From Notamacropus eugenii (taxonomy: Eukaryota > Chordata > Mammalia > Diprotodontia > Macropodidae): a DNA stretch of 64,000 nucleotides. The stretch covers positions 354,570,233 through 354,634,232 of the forward strand of contig NC_092875.1 in the NCBI RefSeq assembly GCF_028372415.1, read 5' to 3'. Made by a program: the position numbers and the translations under genes. Positions 33,351 through 45,844 of the stretch are shown here, piece after piece. Numbering within the stretch: the first letter of the stretch is position 1; each line of letters starts with the position of its first letter. The notes under the pieces were generated by a model. The model was not told the origin of the DNA and searched no databases. It worked only from the letters and a program-made list of their open reading frames with translations.

Positions 33351-35104
33351 CTATTTGTTATCCCAAGTCTAAGAGAAGAGACCAACAAAGCTGAGCAAAA
33401 GACAATTCCCACTTTCTAGGAGTTAGCATTTCTATAAATATCATTTCAAGAAAGAAAGTGCCAGGCAGTCAAATATCAATTACTTTTTATAAAGTCCCTT
33501 ATGTTCAGGCTATGAGAATAGATTGTGAATCTACTAAGAACAGAAATTTTGCGGATTTTTTTTATATCTCCCTACAACCCCGGAGAAAGGCTCCATGATG
33601 GCTGCTGATCAGATTTAGAACATTAAAAATGAGGAATCAAGCAACCATGGACCAAGTGTAAAGTGGAACTTACCTTTCTAAGCTTCAAAAGGTTAGGTGA
33701 ATTGATACTAATCATGGGACACCCAACTGGATGTCTCCTTGAAGACATATCTGATGAACCCAGGGCTTGACTCACCCAAGCTAGAATAATGCATTTACAC
33801 ACACCTCTCCGAATGCTGAATGCCCCCCTCTCCCCTCACCTTCCAGTTCCCCCACCTCCATCCCACAGAAGGAAACAAAAGAAAATCCCGTATGACCCAG
33901 CCACAATCTAATTGCTGTGTTACTGCCAGGGCTTAGTACAGAGTATTTCAAATCAACCTGCAGCTAAATCTGTTCCTACGGCCAAAGACACAGGCTTGTG
34001 CTGTGGAGTAGCCTATCTTTGAACAACCATGTGCTACCTCCTGCTGTCTCTACCATTGAAAAGCAGTTAAATCAGTGGATGGCTTGTAAAATGGCATAAC
34101 AGAAAGCTGATGGTTTATAGGGAAAGCAAAGCTAACATTTGGCAGAGTAAGATAATGAAGTCTATAGAAATGTCCCTGTGATTGGATTTGGCAGGAAATT
34201 TCCTATTTGGAGCTCTCTGATTTTAGAAGAGTGTGTGTTACTGCTTTAAAGATCAATGTTTTGGGGCTACTTTTGGACCAATGTGTTTGGACAGTTTTAA
34301 GGTATCACACTATTTGTTTCCAGGAGAATCAGGAATTTTCAAGAAGGACTTGTTTATAACATGTAGCTCATTCGTTAATAAATTAAGAAATAAGAAATAA
34401 AATGTAAATTCACACTGATTTGGAAGTTAAAGTCTCTGGGAGATACCAGGATTGTATTTTAAACTCTTTCCAGTTTAAGGTAGGGAAGTAACCATCATTT
34501 AAACAGCATACATCCCACAATGCCCTAAGGATCTGGAACTCTTTTGTTCTCATTATTTCCCTGTAAATCTTCTGGAAGGGAATTCCATGAAGAGAAAGGC
34601 TAAACCGCATGGTAATATCTCTACAAGCTCTGAGGCAGTATCAAAGCATCATAAGTAGGGTTCATTGGCCTGTAGTTTGGAGACACCACTCCCTTTCCTT
34701 ATTGGAAAACCAGACACTTGCCTTTTTTTTTTTCCAATCCTACTTCTCCAATTCTCCTTGAACTTTAGAAGTCCCTCACAATGACTCAGCAATCATATCT
34801 CCCAGTTTTTTTCAGTGCTCTAGGAAAAAGTTTCTTTGGACCTGATGACTAATTCATTAAGGGTATCTAGGTGTTCTCTTAATATCTACTTACTGATCTG
34901 GGGCAATAATTCCTTATTTGTTATTTTTGCTGTTTTTCCATTCCAAGGATCATTCTCCTTTTGGGGGAAACCAAAAGCAAATTAAGAGTTAAGAAGCTCT
35001 GAGTCTCAACTTTCCTAAGCCACAGTTCAATCCCTTCTTCAATCTTCCTCATTTTTTCAAGATAAGTAAACACTCCTCCCAAAAAAAAACCCAAATCTTT
35101 TTTT
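33351..35104. other. Repeat-poor intergenic stretch
   Basis: No gene seen. 34000-34360 has the mixed, non-repetitive composition typical of conserved non-coding DNA, but this cannot be shown without alignment. Confidence 0.4.
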
Positions 35105-35335
35105 TATCAGTAATAATAGCTAGTGCTTATCTTGTTTTAATCTCACATCAACTTCATAATGTTAAGTAACATCATTATCCCCATTTTACAGATGAGGAAA
35201 CTAGGGCTGAGAGAGGTTATGTGCCTTGCCTAGGGTCACATAGCTATTAAGGCATCTGAGGTAGGATTTGAATTTATCTTTCTAACTCAAAATCTATCAT
35301 TCTGCCTACTGCACATCTAGCTGTCACAATTCTAA
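35105..35335 (-). repeat. MIR/CORE SINE
   Basis: GTAATAATAGCTAGTGCTTA, CATTTTACAGATGAGGAAAC, TAGGGTCACATAGCTATTAA and a degraded head. Confidence 0.85.
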
Positions 35336-36109
35336 GTGTTATCTCCTGAAATTACTCATACAAACTTATGCCATGCCTTATATTCATTCCATCACCTGCC
35401 CTTGCTTCCATTTCTGGCACCTGTGTATTAAATGTTGTCAGAAAAAAAAGTATTAGTTAATTAGTTTCCAGTATATTAATCTCCCTAAAAAGCCTCATCC
35501 TTCCCTCCTCACCAAATTTTTTGTGTCTCCTAAATTTAATTCTCTAAACTGACTTCCCATATCGAAGTTTAAGCTAAAATACCTTACCTTATCTTTTCTC
35601 TGAACTCTTTGAAATTTGCTTCCCCCAGATCTAGAGGGCATGCCTGACTTTGTTTTCCACTATCATAAAATTTAGTATAATATGAGTGGCCCCTTTCCCT
35701 AAAGGTCACTAATATTTACACCCAGCAACTAGATCCTCCTTGTTGGAGAGAGTTAGAATCAGAATATGAAAGGCCATTGCTGCTTTCTTCATCTTTGGAA
35801 GGCTGAAATTTTTATTAAGGCAAGAAATTGTAAGTTTGACAGGGAGCACATTGGCAGATATCCAGGTCAGACTTGTGACATATTTCCTGAAATCATCATT
35901 TTTTTTTTCTGTCCTGCGAGTCAGTATTACTTCACCAATTTCCACTCAAATGTTCTCCACCATGATTCCCCACTCTTGTTATAATCCCCACCCTCTTACT
36001 TCTGATTAAGGTTTGTCCTTCCCGATGCATAATGCAGGCATCATTCCCACTCTATAAAGTCTCAGTGAGGCCTGACAAATCTGCCTCCTTCCATTAGTAT
36101 CGAAAAGCA
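35336..36109. other. Unassigned intergenic stretch
   Basis: Pyrimidine-rich parts resemble L2 ORF but I could not place them. Confidence 0.35.
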
Positions 36110-36215
36110 GTATGTGCAGTGGAGAAAGTGTTGAACTTAGCATCTATGGACACAGGCTCAAAGTGCTTGCTGCCTGGGAAACCTTGGACAGTTCACATCA
36201 TAACTGGGCCTACTC

Positions 36216-36383
36216 CAGGGGTGGGGGACCTATGGCCCGAGGCCACATGGATCCCTTAGGTCTTCAAGTGAAGCCTTTGGCTGAATCCAAACCTCACAGT
36301 TCTGCTTGGATTCAGTCAAGGGGCCATAGCTGAGGATCTAGAGGTCCACAGGTGGCCTTGTGGCCGTAGGTTCCCCACCCCTG
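36216..36383. mobile_element. hAT non-autonomous mini-element (MITE), 168 bases
   Basis: It begins CAGGGGTGGGGGACCTATGG and ends CCACCCCTG, with inverted ends of about 35 bases. The interior is also symmetric (GGCTGAATCCAA against TTGGATTCAGTC), so nearly the whole element folds back. Eight-base flanks GCCTACTC (36208-36215) and GTCTACTC (36384-36391) fit a hAT target duplication with one change. A MIR-like trace (36112-36205) precedes it. Confidence 0.9.
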
Positions 36384-36391
36384 GTCTACTC

Positions 36392-37539
36392 CCTCATTTG
36401 TTCTAAATTTATGGTCTTTAGCTCATCCTATTTGTCACATTCTTTTGCATTTTAGTGCTACTCCTTTCTGGAATCTGATTTTCTGTGGATTTATAAGCAT
36501 CTCTAATACTGTTTTTCCCTCATTTTAACCAGTTGAGAGAGGAAAGAAGTTATTTACTTCCCAAATCTCCCTCCCTCCCTCTCTCTGAAAGCCTTCATTT
36601 TTGATCAGCAACAGGGATGAAAATTTACTTGTGTTTATAATCCTAAGTTTTGTTTTTGTCCAGGAGAATCACAACAAATTTACCATAAAGTGATTTACCT
36701 TAAGTGTAATAGGACCAGTCTCCCTGATGGTTTTTTTTCCTTCTCACTCACAATATGGTGAGACTTTACCTAAAAAAAGACAAAGGGACCTGACTGACCC
36801 TAGTTTCCTTGACATAAGTCTTCTAAAGGTATAAAAAGTCTCAGCCACATAGAGTCTAGGCCTTTCTGACTTGGTGGATTTCTGCAGAACACAGGAACGT
36901 ACTTCACCAAATCCTGCCCTGATGAACAGATGAGTTTCTTCATGGAAACAAGAGGGTCACATCAAGAGAACTGAAGTACCAACGTATCTTGTTGCAAACC
37001 TTTGCTGTGTGACAGAATAAAATAAAATTCCATACATTAGTCATTCAATGACTTGAATGCCCCATTTTAACCCAATATTGAATGTGAACTAAGAGAGTGC
37101 TGGTATTAATTAGAATGGTCCGCAACACCAAGGTTATACAGAGCATAAGTAGCAGACCCCAAGATGAAGATAGGTCCTCTGACTCCAAATATAGGATTTT
37201 CTACTAATGGATGCTGCTTATTCACTACTCTCCAAACTGTCTCTCCTTCACAAGTTTTCTTTTTCATATATATGGCATTGCCATTCTCCCGGTCTCTAAA
37301 GCTTAGAAATTTAACTTTCCTTTCTCCCATTCTTATATTCATCAAAGCACTAATGATGAGGTATACTAACCATTTACTCCACTTTTTCTTGATTCTTTTA
37401 TTTCAATATCCCTATTCTTTCTTCTCTATTGTCACTCTTACCATCATATCTAGTTCTTCCTCACCTCATTACTAAGTTTCCATGTTAACTTCCTAATCAC
37501 CTGTCCTCTCTCTAAGTCAGAGTTCTCCTTGTTGGTCAG
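36392..37539. other. Unassigned stretch with possible LTR-like unit at 36660-37060
   Basis: TATAAAAAG near 36831 is followed about 190 bases later by AATAAAATAAA near 37016, the order expected of an LTR. No terminal TG/CA with target duplication was found. No gene seen. Confidence 0.3.
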
Positions 37540-37870
37540 TGAACAAACATTTATTAAACTCTACCATATACTAGATATTGTGCTAAGTGCTGGGGATACA
37601 AAGAGAAACAAACAAACAAAAAACTCCCTCTCACTCAATCTAATGAGGGGCACAACATGCAAACAACTTTTAACAAGATAAATGAAGGATAAATTGAAGA
37701 TAATCAACAAAAGGAGGGCCCTACAACTAAGGGGGATCAAGGAAGTCTTCTTATAATAGATGGAATTTTAGCTGGGACTTGAAGGAAGCCAGAAAGCAGA
37801 GATGGGAAGGAAGAAAATTTCAAGCAAGAGGGAAAATTGGTGAAAATGCATGCAGGTGGGAGATGCAGTG
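37540..37870 (-). repeat. L2 LINE 3' end
   Basis: GAACAAACATTTATTAAACT, GTGCTAAGTGCTGGGGATAC, CACAACATGCAAACAACTTT and GCTGGGACTTGAAGGAAGCC are the antisense L2 tail. A 23-base tandem duplication (AGTGCCTTGTCTAT twice) follows at 37867-37912. Confidence 0.9.
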
Positions 37871-38224
37871 CCTTGTCTATCTTTTGCAGTGCCTTGTCTA
37901 TGTTTTGAGAACATTTTCACTGTGATCTCTTTTAGAACTCTGAGAAACTGAGTTTTTCTTTTTCCTCGTGCTCAAAATGCATTAGAAGCAGAACCTTGCA
38001 AATTAAATCTAAATCCTGTCATTCAAATCTTTCACAGCCTGACTCTTTACCTATCCAGCTTTATTCTCCACTACTCCTTTATTTCATGTGATTTTCTAGA
38101 ACATGTATGTATTTACTTATACAACAAAGATATTGTAAATTTTATTATTATTTGTAAATTGTGTGCTACAACCCTTTATGTCAGTAAAATTGATGATAAA
38201 CATACATATATACACATATTTGTT

Positions 38225-40185
38225 AAATTTTATCATTTATTTTTAATCTTTTTTTTTTTAATTTTGGGTTCCAAATTCTCTCCCTCCCACCAGCCCTCTA
38301 TTCATGGAAAAGGTAAGCAATATTATGTCAGTTATACATATGAAATCATGCAAAAATATATTTCCATATCAGCTATGTTACAAAGCAGCAAGAAAAAATT
38401 TAAAAGTAAATAAAATTATATTTCAATTTACACTCAAAGTTCATCATTTCTCTGTCTGTTTGTGGACAGCATTTTTCATCATGAGTTCCTCAGTTGTCAA
38501 GTGTTTCATAGTTGATCATCCTTAGAATATCATTGTTACTGTGTACAAGGACATTCTGGTTCTGCTCACTTCACTGTGCATCAATTCATATAGGTCTTCC
38601 CAAGTTTTTCTAAAACCAATCCTCTCATCATTTCATATGTATAATAGTATTCCATCACAATCGTGTATCACAACTTGTCCAGTCATTGCCGAACTGATGT
38701 ATATCTCCTCAATTTCCAATTCTTTGCCATTACAAAAAGAACTACTATAAATATTTTTGTACATAATAGGTCTTTTCCTTTGATCTCTTTGGGATACAAA
38801 CCTAGCAATTGCTAGTCAAGGTATTGCTAGGTATTGCTAAGTCAAGGGATATGCAGTTTTATAGCCCTTTGGATATAGTTCCAAATTATTCTCCAGAATG
38901 ATTGGATCATTTTACAACTCCATCAACAATGCATTTAATGTCCTTATTTTTTTTCCCATCCACTCCAGGATTTGTCATTTTCCTTTTCTGTCATGTAAGT
39001 CAATCTGAGAGGTGTGAGGTGGTACCTTAAAGTTGTTTTTGTTTGCATTTCTCCAATCAATAGTGATTTAGAACATTTTTTTCTTATAATTATGGATAAC
39101 TTTGATTTCATCTGAAAATTTCTCATTCATATCTTTTGCCTATTTGTCAATTGAGAATGGCTCTTGTTTTTATAAATTTGACCTAGTTCCACATATATAT
39201 GAGAAATGAGGCCTTTATCAGAGCAACTTGCTATAATTTTTTTTAAGAAATTACTTCATTTTCTACGGTACCTTTTATTAAAGTGATGTTTTCTTGAATA
39301 TCTCTTTTAATTAAGTTTATTTTTGCTTTTGCTTTGTCTGAGATCATGATTGCTACCCCTGTCTATTTTTTTTTTACTTCAGCTGGAGTATAATAGATTC
39401 TGCGCCCACTCTCAATTTTAATTCTCTCTCTGTGTGTGTCTTTGTTTTAAGTGTCTCTTTTGTAAACAACATATCATTGGATTCTGGTTTCTAATCCATT
39501 CTGCTATCCACTCCCATCTTATGGATAAGTTCATCCAATTCATATTCACAATTATGATTACTATGTATTTATCTCAAGCCCATTTTCTTCAGTTTATCCT
39601 TCTCTCTTTTCCCTCTGTCTCTCCTCCAAATTATGTTTTCCTTCTGACCACAGACTCCCTTAACCTGCCCTCCCTTTTATCATCCTACCATTCATATCTC
39701 CCCTTAACCTCCCACTTCCTTGTTGGGTAAGATAGATTCCTATACCTAGTATGTGTCTATATATATATAGACACACACACACATATCTATATATTTATAT
39801 TCTTCCCTCTTTGAACCAATTTTGATGAGATTCAAGCATCCCCATTCCCCTACTGCAAAAGCTCTTCCTTGCACACCTTTTTTATGAGATAATTTTCCCC
39901 ATTCTTCCTCTTCCTTCTCCCTTTTGCCAGTGCATCCCTCTATTTATTGGGGGTTGGGGAATCATCCAAATATAATTGACTCACACCATTCCCTGTATGT
40001 AGACTCCATGCTCTAATAATGATTAAATTCTTAGATGTTACATGTATCACCTTCCTATATAGGAATATAAATAGCTTAATCTTATTGAGTCCATTATGAT
40101 TTCTCTTTCATGTTTACCTTTTCTTGATTCTCATGAATCTTGTGTTTGAATGACAAATTTTCCATTCAGTTCTGGTCAGTGATTG
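38225..40185 (-). mobile_element. L1 with ORF2 internally deleted
   Basis: Reading leftwards to rightwards on plus gives the antisense 3' UTR (38270-38470), the ORF2 C-terminus (38560-39240), then a jump near 39245-39255 into the ORF2 endonuclease start. There the minus strand encodes WIRNQNPMICC and a SRIYYTPAEVK-like piece, at 39255-39560. Then comes a purine-rich (minus strand) spacer to 40185 near the end of ORF1. The reverse-transcriptase core is absent. Stops are frequent. Confidence 0.8.
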
Positions 40186-40815
40186 GGGGGTTCTGAAGAA
40201 AAGCATGGGAGAGAAATATGACTGCCTATCAATCTGAAGGTCCATACAGTCATTATGCTGTCTTCATTGTTATATGCCTGTAAAACCTGAACAATCTGTC
40301 AGCACCATGCCAGGAAATTAAATCATTTCCATTTAAATTGTCCTAGGAAGGAAGATTCTGAAGATCACCTGGCAAAATCAGGTATTAGAAGCTGAGGTTA
40401 TTTCTCAAGCTGAACTGCTAAGCATTCAGACCCTAATGCAAAGAGTGCAGCTCTGATGGTCTGGCCATGTTATTCAAATGCCAAATGTACTTATATCTAA
40501 AAGACTATTTACAAAGAACTCACACAAGGCAAGGACTCACAAAGAAGCACTGCAAGGACACTCTCTGAAGAATTTTGGAATTGATTGTGACACATGGGAA
40601 ACACTGGCACAGGACTACCCAGCATGATGTGCCCATGTTAAGCAATAGATCAAAAGAAATGAGATGCATAAATTTAGAGACATCTCCATTCCAAATGTTC
40701 ATACAGACTATGCTCAATCTGTGGTAGAGCCTTCTAAGATTATATTGGTCTCATCGGCCACAGTCCCAACATAGTTATGTCATTCTGGTCTTCTTCAATT
40801 ATAAAGGACAACCAA
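40186..40815 (+). pseudogene. LINE C-terminal domain with zinc-finger-like end
   Basis: Plus-strand frames give a LLYACKT-TICQHHARKLNHF strand, LRKILKITWQ, QAELLSIQTLMQRVQL, WSGHVIQMPNV, then FGIDCDTWETLAQDYPA, and finally YRLCSICGRAF-DYIGLIGHS. This resembles the 3' half of a LINE protein (ETW strand, GH..RMP block, C2H2 finger). It is broken by stops and frameshifts. I cannot name the family with confidence; an RTE-X or CR1/L2 relative is possible. Confidence 0.6.
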
Positions 40816-40914
40816 CCAATTATGAGGTGGTAAAATGTGTTTGGCTATTAATTGTGGCATCTATTGCAAAAGAAAATTGTTGGAAAAATATAGGGAAATC
40901 TGAATTATACTCTG

Positions 40915-41100
40915 GTCTCAGAAATTTATGAGCTTTGTCATGTAATTTCTATTTACCTCCTATTGATCTATAAAGAGGACAATAATAATGGTACCTGCCT
41001 CTTAGGGTTGCTGTGAGGATCAAATTGATGATGATTATGAAGTGCTTAACACAGTGACTGGCATGTGGTAAGCACTACATAAATGTTTACTATTGTTATT
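40915..41100 (+). repeat. MIR-type SINE
   Basis: CTCTTAGGGTTGCTGTGAGG, GAAGTGCTTAACACAGTGAC and AAGCACTACATAAATGTTTA in sense order. Confidence 0.8.
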
Positions 41101-41993
41101 AAATTGAACACAATTGCATATTGGGTTTTAGATGTGAATAGTATAAATACCAAAGGTAATAAGATTAATGATTTTTTAAGTTAATTTATTTTTAGTTTTC
41201 AACATTCATTTCCACAAAATTTTGAGTTCCAAATATTTTTACCTATCTCTCCCCTCCTGCCAACCCCATAACGCCTTACATTCTGATTACCCATTTCCTC
41301 AATGTGCCCTTCCTTCTATCACACCCCTCCCTCCTCTTATCCCCATCTTCTCTCTTTTCTTGTAGGACAAGATTGATGTCTATACCCCATTACCTGTATT
41401 TCTTATTTTCCAGTTGTATGAAAAAACAATTCTCAACATTTGTTCCTAAAACTTTGAGTTCCAACTTCTCTCCCTTCCTCCCTCCTTACCCATCCCCACC
41501 GAGAAGGCAAGTAATTCAATGTAGGCTATATGTGTGTGTAGTTTTGCAAAAGACTTCCATAATAGTCATGTTGTGTAAGACTAACTATATTTCTCTCCAT
41601 CCTATCTTGCCCCCCATTTATTCTATTCTCTCTTTTGACTTTGTCCCTCCCCAAAAGTGTTTACTCCTAATTGCTCCCTCCTCCCATTTGCCCTTCCTTC
41701 TATCATCCCCCTCATCCCACTTCTCCCCTTCTCTTCTACTTTCCCGTAATCTAATATAGATTTTCACATCAAATTGAGTGAGCATGTTATTCCCTCCTTA
41801 AGCCCAATGTGAAGAGTAAGCTTCATTTTTTCCTTCTCACTTCCTCCTTTTTCTCCTCTATTGAAAAAACTTTTTCTTGCCTCTTTTATAAGAGATAATT
41901 TGCCCCATTCCATTTCTCCCTTTCTCTTCCCAAACTGTCTCACTCCTTAATTTTATTTTTTTAGATAGCACCCTTTCTATTCAACTCATCCTG

Positions 41994-42130
<137 letters not shown>

Positions 42131-42257
42131 TGTATAATCCCTCCAACTACACAAATACTGAGAAAAGTTTCAAGAATTACAAATATATTTCCATGTAGGA
42201 ATGTAAACAGTTCAACTTTAGTAAGTCCCTTATGATTTCTCTTTCCTGTTTACCCTT

Positions 42258-43075
42258 TCATGTTTTTCTTGAGTCTTGTGTTTGAAAGTCAAATTTTCTA
42301 TCCAGCTCTGGTCTTTTCATCAAGAATGCTTGAAAGTTCTCTATTTCACTGAATGACCATTTTTTCCTCTGAACTATTATACTCAGTTTTGCTGGGTAGG
42401 TGATTCTCGGTTTTAATCCTAGCTCCTTTGACTTCTGGAATATCATATTACAAGCCCTTCAATCTCTTAATGTAGAAGCTGCTAGATCTTGTGTTATCCT
42501 GATTGTATTTCCACAACACTCGAATTGTTTCTTTCTAGCTGCTTGCAATATTTTCTCCTTGACCTGGGAACTCTGGAATTTGGCTACAATATTCCTAGGA
42601 GTTTCTCTTTTCGTGTCTCTTTCAGGAGGTGATCAGTGAATTCTTACAATATTATTTTGCCCTTGGGTTCTAGAAAATCAGGGCAGTTTTCTTTGGTAAC
42701 TTCTTGAAAGATGTTGTCTAGGCTTTTTTTTTTATCATGGCTTTCTGGTAATGCTATAATTTTTTAATTGTCTCTCCTGGATCTATTTTCCAGGTCTGTT
42801 GTTTTTCCAATGAGGTATTTCACATTATCTTCCATTTTGTCATTCTTTTGGTTTTGTTTTGTAATTTCTTGGTCTCTCATAAAGTCATTAGCTTTCATAT
42901 GCTCCATTCTAAATTTTAAAGAACTATTTTCTTCAGTGAGCTTTTGAACCTCCTTTTCCATTTGGCTAATTCTGCTTTTCAAAGCATTCTTCTCCTCCAG
43001 CTCCATCACGCCAGCGTGCTCCTCCTCATCCCAGGGCCGCCACTCAGGGCTGAGATCAGCTGCTTGATTCCCCAA
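42258..43075 (-). pseudogene. L1/HAL1 ORF1 protein relic
   Basis: It begins in a leucine/glutamate-rich coiled coil (KNALKSRISQMEKEVQKLTE) and continues through KMEDNVKYLIGK, TTDLENRSRRDN. It shifts frame around 42720-42770. The RNA-binding domain relic follows, and the C-terminal domain (ELGLKPRITYPAKLSI, WSFSEIENFQAFLMKRPEL) ends DSRKT. The N-terminal part of the coiled coil is shortened compared with full marsupial ORF1. It does not encode an intact protein. Confidence 0.88.
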
Positions 43076-43519
43076 GGGACTTTAGGCAGAGGGCTCCTAA
43101 AATGGATGCTGTGCCGCACTTACCACTGCTGCCCTGGGGTTCCTGGTGTCGGACCAGGTTCCCATCTCCCCCAGGTGAAAGTGCTTTCCCACTGACCTTT
43201 GAGGCTGTCTTTGGCATTTGTAGGTTGAGTGATCTGGGAACCACAGTTGCTGCCAGGGATTTTGCCCCTGAAACTTGCTCGAGCAGTGTAGACAAAGTTG
43301 GGCTGCGCTCTGAGGGCTGCACTCTGCTCTAAGCCTGATGCAATTCCTGTCCGCCTTTCAGGCTGTCTTGGACTGGAAATCTCTTTCACTCTGTTGTTTC
43401 GTGGCTTCTGCTCATCTAGAATTTGTTTAGTATCTTATTTTAAAAATATTTTATGGGCTATGGGGGGAGAGCTAGAGTAGGTGTGTCTTTCTACTCCAAC
43501 ATCTTTGATTAATGATTTT

Positions 43520-44754
43520 CTATGTAATTCGGAAATAATTTTGGCTGAACTGGTATCTGATTAGTAATAAGCTCTGTTTCGTATTTTAAATACATAATAT
43601 TGTGTGTTGTATTTCTAAATTCCCTTATATTGTGAAATTGGGGAATCACTATCAGAAATGCTCTTAGAGAAACTTTTTTTAAATATCTGAATGCTTCTAA
43701 GATTATAAATTGAACTTTTAAAAGAAAATATATATGAAAATTTATTTAATGGGGTACACTTTGTTTTCTGATGCTTACTGTAATACTAAGATTTCATTTG
43801 AAAACTTTTGGTTATCACATAAAAATTAAGAAAATATACGATGGTTTAAAGATATTCAAGCCCTAAGCTGTGATTAGTGAAATTTTGCTATTTGAGGTAA
43901 AAAACGCTTGGGAATATAATTTGCTATTATTACAATGATAGTTGTATAAATTGTCATGAAGCCAGTTGTAGAAAATGGTATATGTTACATTTTGAGAACT
44001 GCTTCAGTGGATGTCTGTCTGGGAAAGTTGAGAGGAAAAACCTTGGAATGGCCTAAGGTAGGATCCCCTTGATTCAATTTCCCCATTCTACTATTTCCTT
44101 TCTGAAAAAGAAATCTCCCCATGTGATTAATCCTGAGTCTGGCTTTTGATACTGTGATTATATGTTTGGTTGCCAGATATGACTTGCGCCTGGATAGAGG
44201 TAAGGGAGTTTTCCCCGTTATGGTATATGTCAGTCAGTGTGTGCTATTGAGAGAATGTCTTGACATTGTTAACAATGTCCCTTCCTTTCCTTGCATAGCA
44301 AATTTCTATAACCAGGGCAGGTGAGAAGTCGAAGTTTTCTAAGTACAATACTAAATCAATGAATTATTACTGGAACATCTCTGAACTTATAATACGATGC
44401 AAGTATTAAAAAAAAATTACAATTTTTATCTGTATTTGTGATCAAATTATAATCTAGGGCTATATCCTGCTAAACAGGTAAGTTATCATCTAATTAAAGT
44501 AGTAAATTTTGAGAAAACAATAAAATTAGACTGTTTTCTCTAAGAACTACATATATACGTACATGACTGGCTTCCAAATGTATCTAGTGTGTAAAATTCA
44601 AGCTTTAAGTTTTAGTAATAAGTTCTCAAAACTGGATTAAGGATTTTCCATATAAAAGTGTACTGATAAAGTAAAATTATTTCCCGATTTTTAAAGTTAT
44701 CTATCTGATTTTAAAAGAAATGTTCACTTTTACAAGTTAGACTTTAATGATTTT
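43520..44754. other. AT-rich repeat-poor stretch
   Basis: No repeat or gene recognised over 1.2 kb, which is unusually clean next to its surroundings. Confidence 0.45.
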
Positions 44755-45345
44755 TAAATTTTTTTCAAATTTCATTATTTTATTTATATTATTTTTCCCC
44801 ATTACATGTAAAAACAATTAACATTTGTTTTTAAAACTCTGAGTTCCAAATTCTCTCCCTTCCACCCAGTCCTCTTATTGAGAAGGCAAGCAATACGATA
44901 CAGGTTATACATGTATAGTCATGCAGAACATATCCATAACAAAGAAAATATACACACACACAAAGTATGTTTCAGTCTGTATTTGGACACCATCAGTTCT
45001 TTATCTGGGGATAGAAAGCATTTTTCATCCCAAGTCCTTCAGAGTTGTCTTGGATTATTGTATTGCTAAGAATAGCTAAGTCATTCATAGCTGGTCATCT
45101 TACAATATTGCTGTTACTTTGTACACAGTACATTTCACTTTGCATCAACCCATGAAAGTTTTTCTAAATTTTTCTGAGAGCATCCTGTGCATTTCTTATA
45201 GTATCAACAGTATTCCATCATAATCACATAACACAATTTGTTCAGTCATTCCCCAATGGATGGACATCCCCTCATTCTCTATTTCTTTGCCCCCAGAAAA
45301 GAGCTGTTATAAATATTTTTGTACATAAGTCCTTTCCCTGCATCT
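44755..45345 (-). repeat. L1 3' end fragment
   Basis: AACTCTGAGTTCCAAATTCT, GAGAAGGCAAGCAATACG, TTGTTCAGTCATTCCCCAAT and GAGCTGTTATAAATATTTTT in antisense L1 order, ending before ORF2 proper. Confidence 0.85.
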
Positions 45346-45379
45346 TCAGTCATATAAAAGTTAATCCATGGGAGCTGAT

Positions 45380-45740
45380 ATATCACCAAGTGAAATACTA
45401 TAGAGGGAGAAGGTAAGAGGGAAGGCAGTCTGAAGAGGGATACCCATAGTTAGCTGATGTGACCTGAAGAATCAGCAAAGGAAGTGATCAACATGGAGGA
45501 AAACCAAGAGAAAAAATTGTCATGGAAGTCATCATGAAAGTCCAGAGAAATGAGTATCAATGAAGAGTGTGATGTGTGACTGACAGTATCAAAAGCTACA
45601 AAGATCCAAGAAGTTGAGAACTGAGAAAAGTTCATTGAATCTGCCAAGTAAGAGATCATGGATAACTTTGGAAAGCAGCTTTATGAATGATGAAGTTGCA
45701 AGTCAGACTGTATAGAGTTAAGAACTTGAAATTTAGAAAA
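45380..45740 (-). repeat. L2 LINE fragment
   Basis: GAAGTGATCAACATGGAGGA, GACAGTATCAAAAGCTACAA, ATTGAATCTGCCAAGTAAG and AACTTTGGAAAGCAGCTTTA match the antisense L2 reverse-transcriptase region. Confidence 0.7.
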
Positions 45741-45844
45741 AGAAGTGAAGGTACTAATAATAAAAACAGAACCATATAAAAGATTCAGTTAAATAAGATC
45801 ATTTTGTACTGGTAAGCAAAATCACAATACGTAAGAAAGTATTC

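Noticed and set aside
41304-41759. 151-codon plus-strand ORF rich in serine, proline and leucine
   Set aside because: It is the antisense of the purine-rich spacer and 3' UTR of the HAL1-like element.
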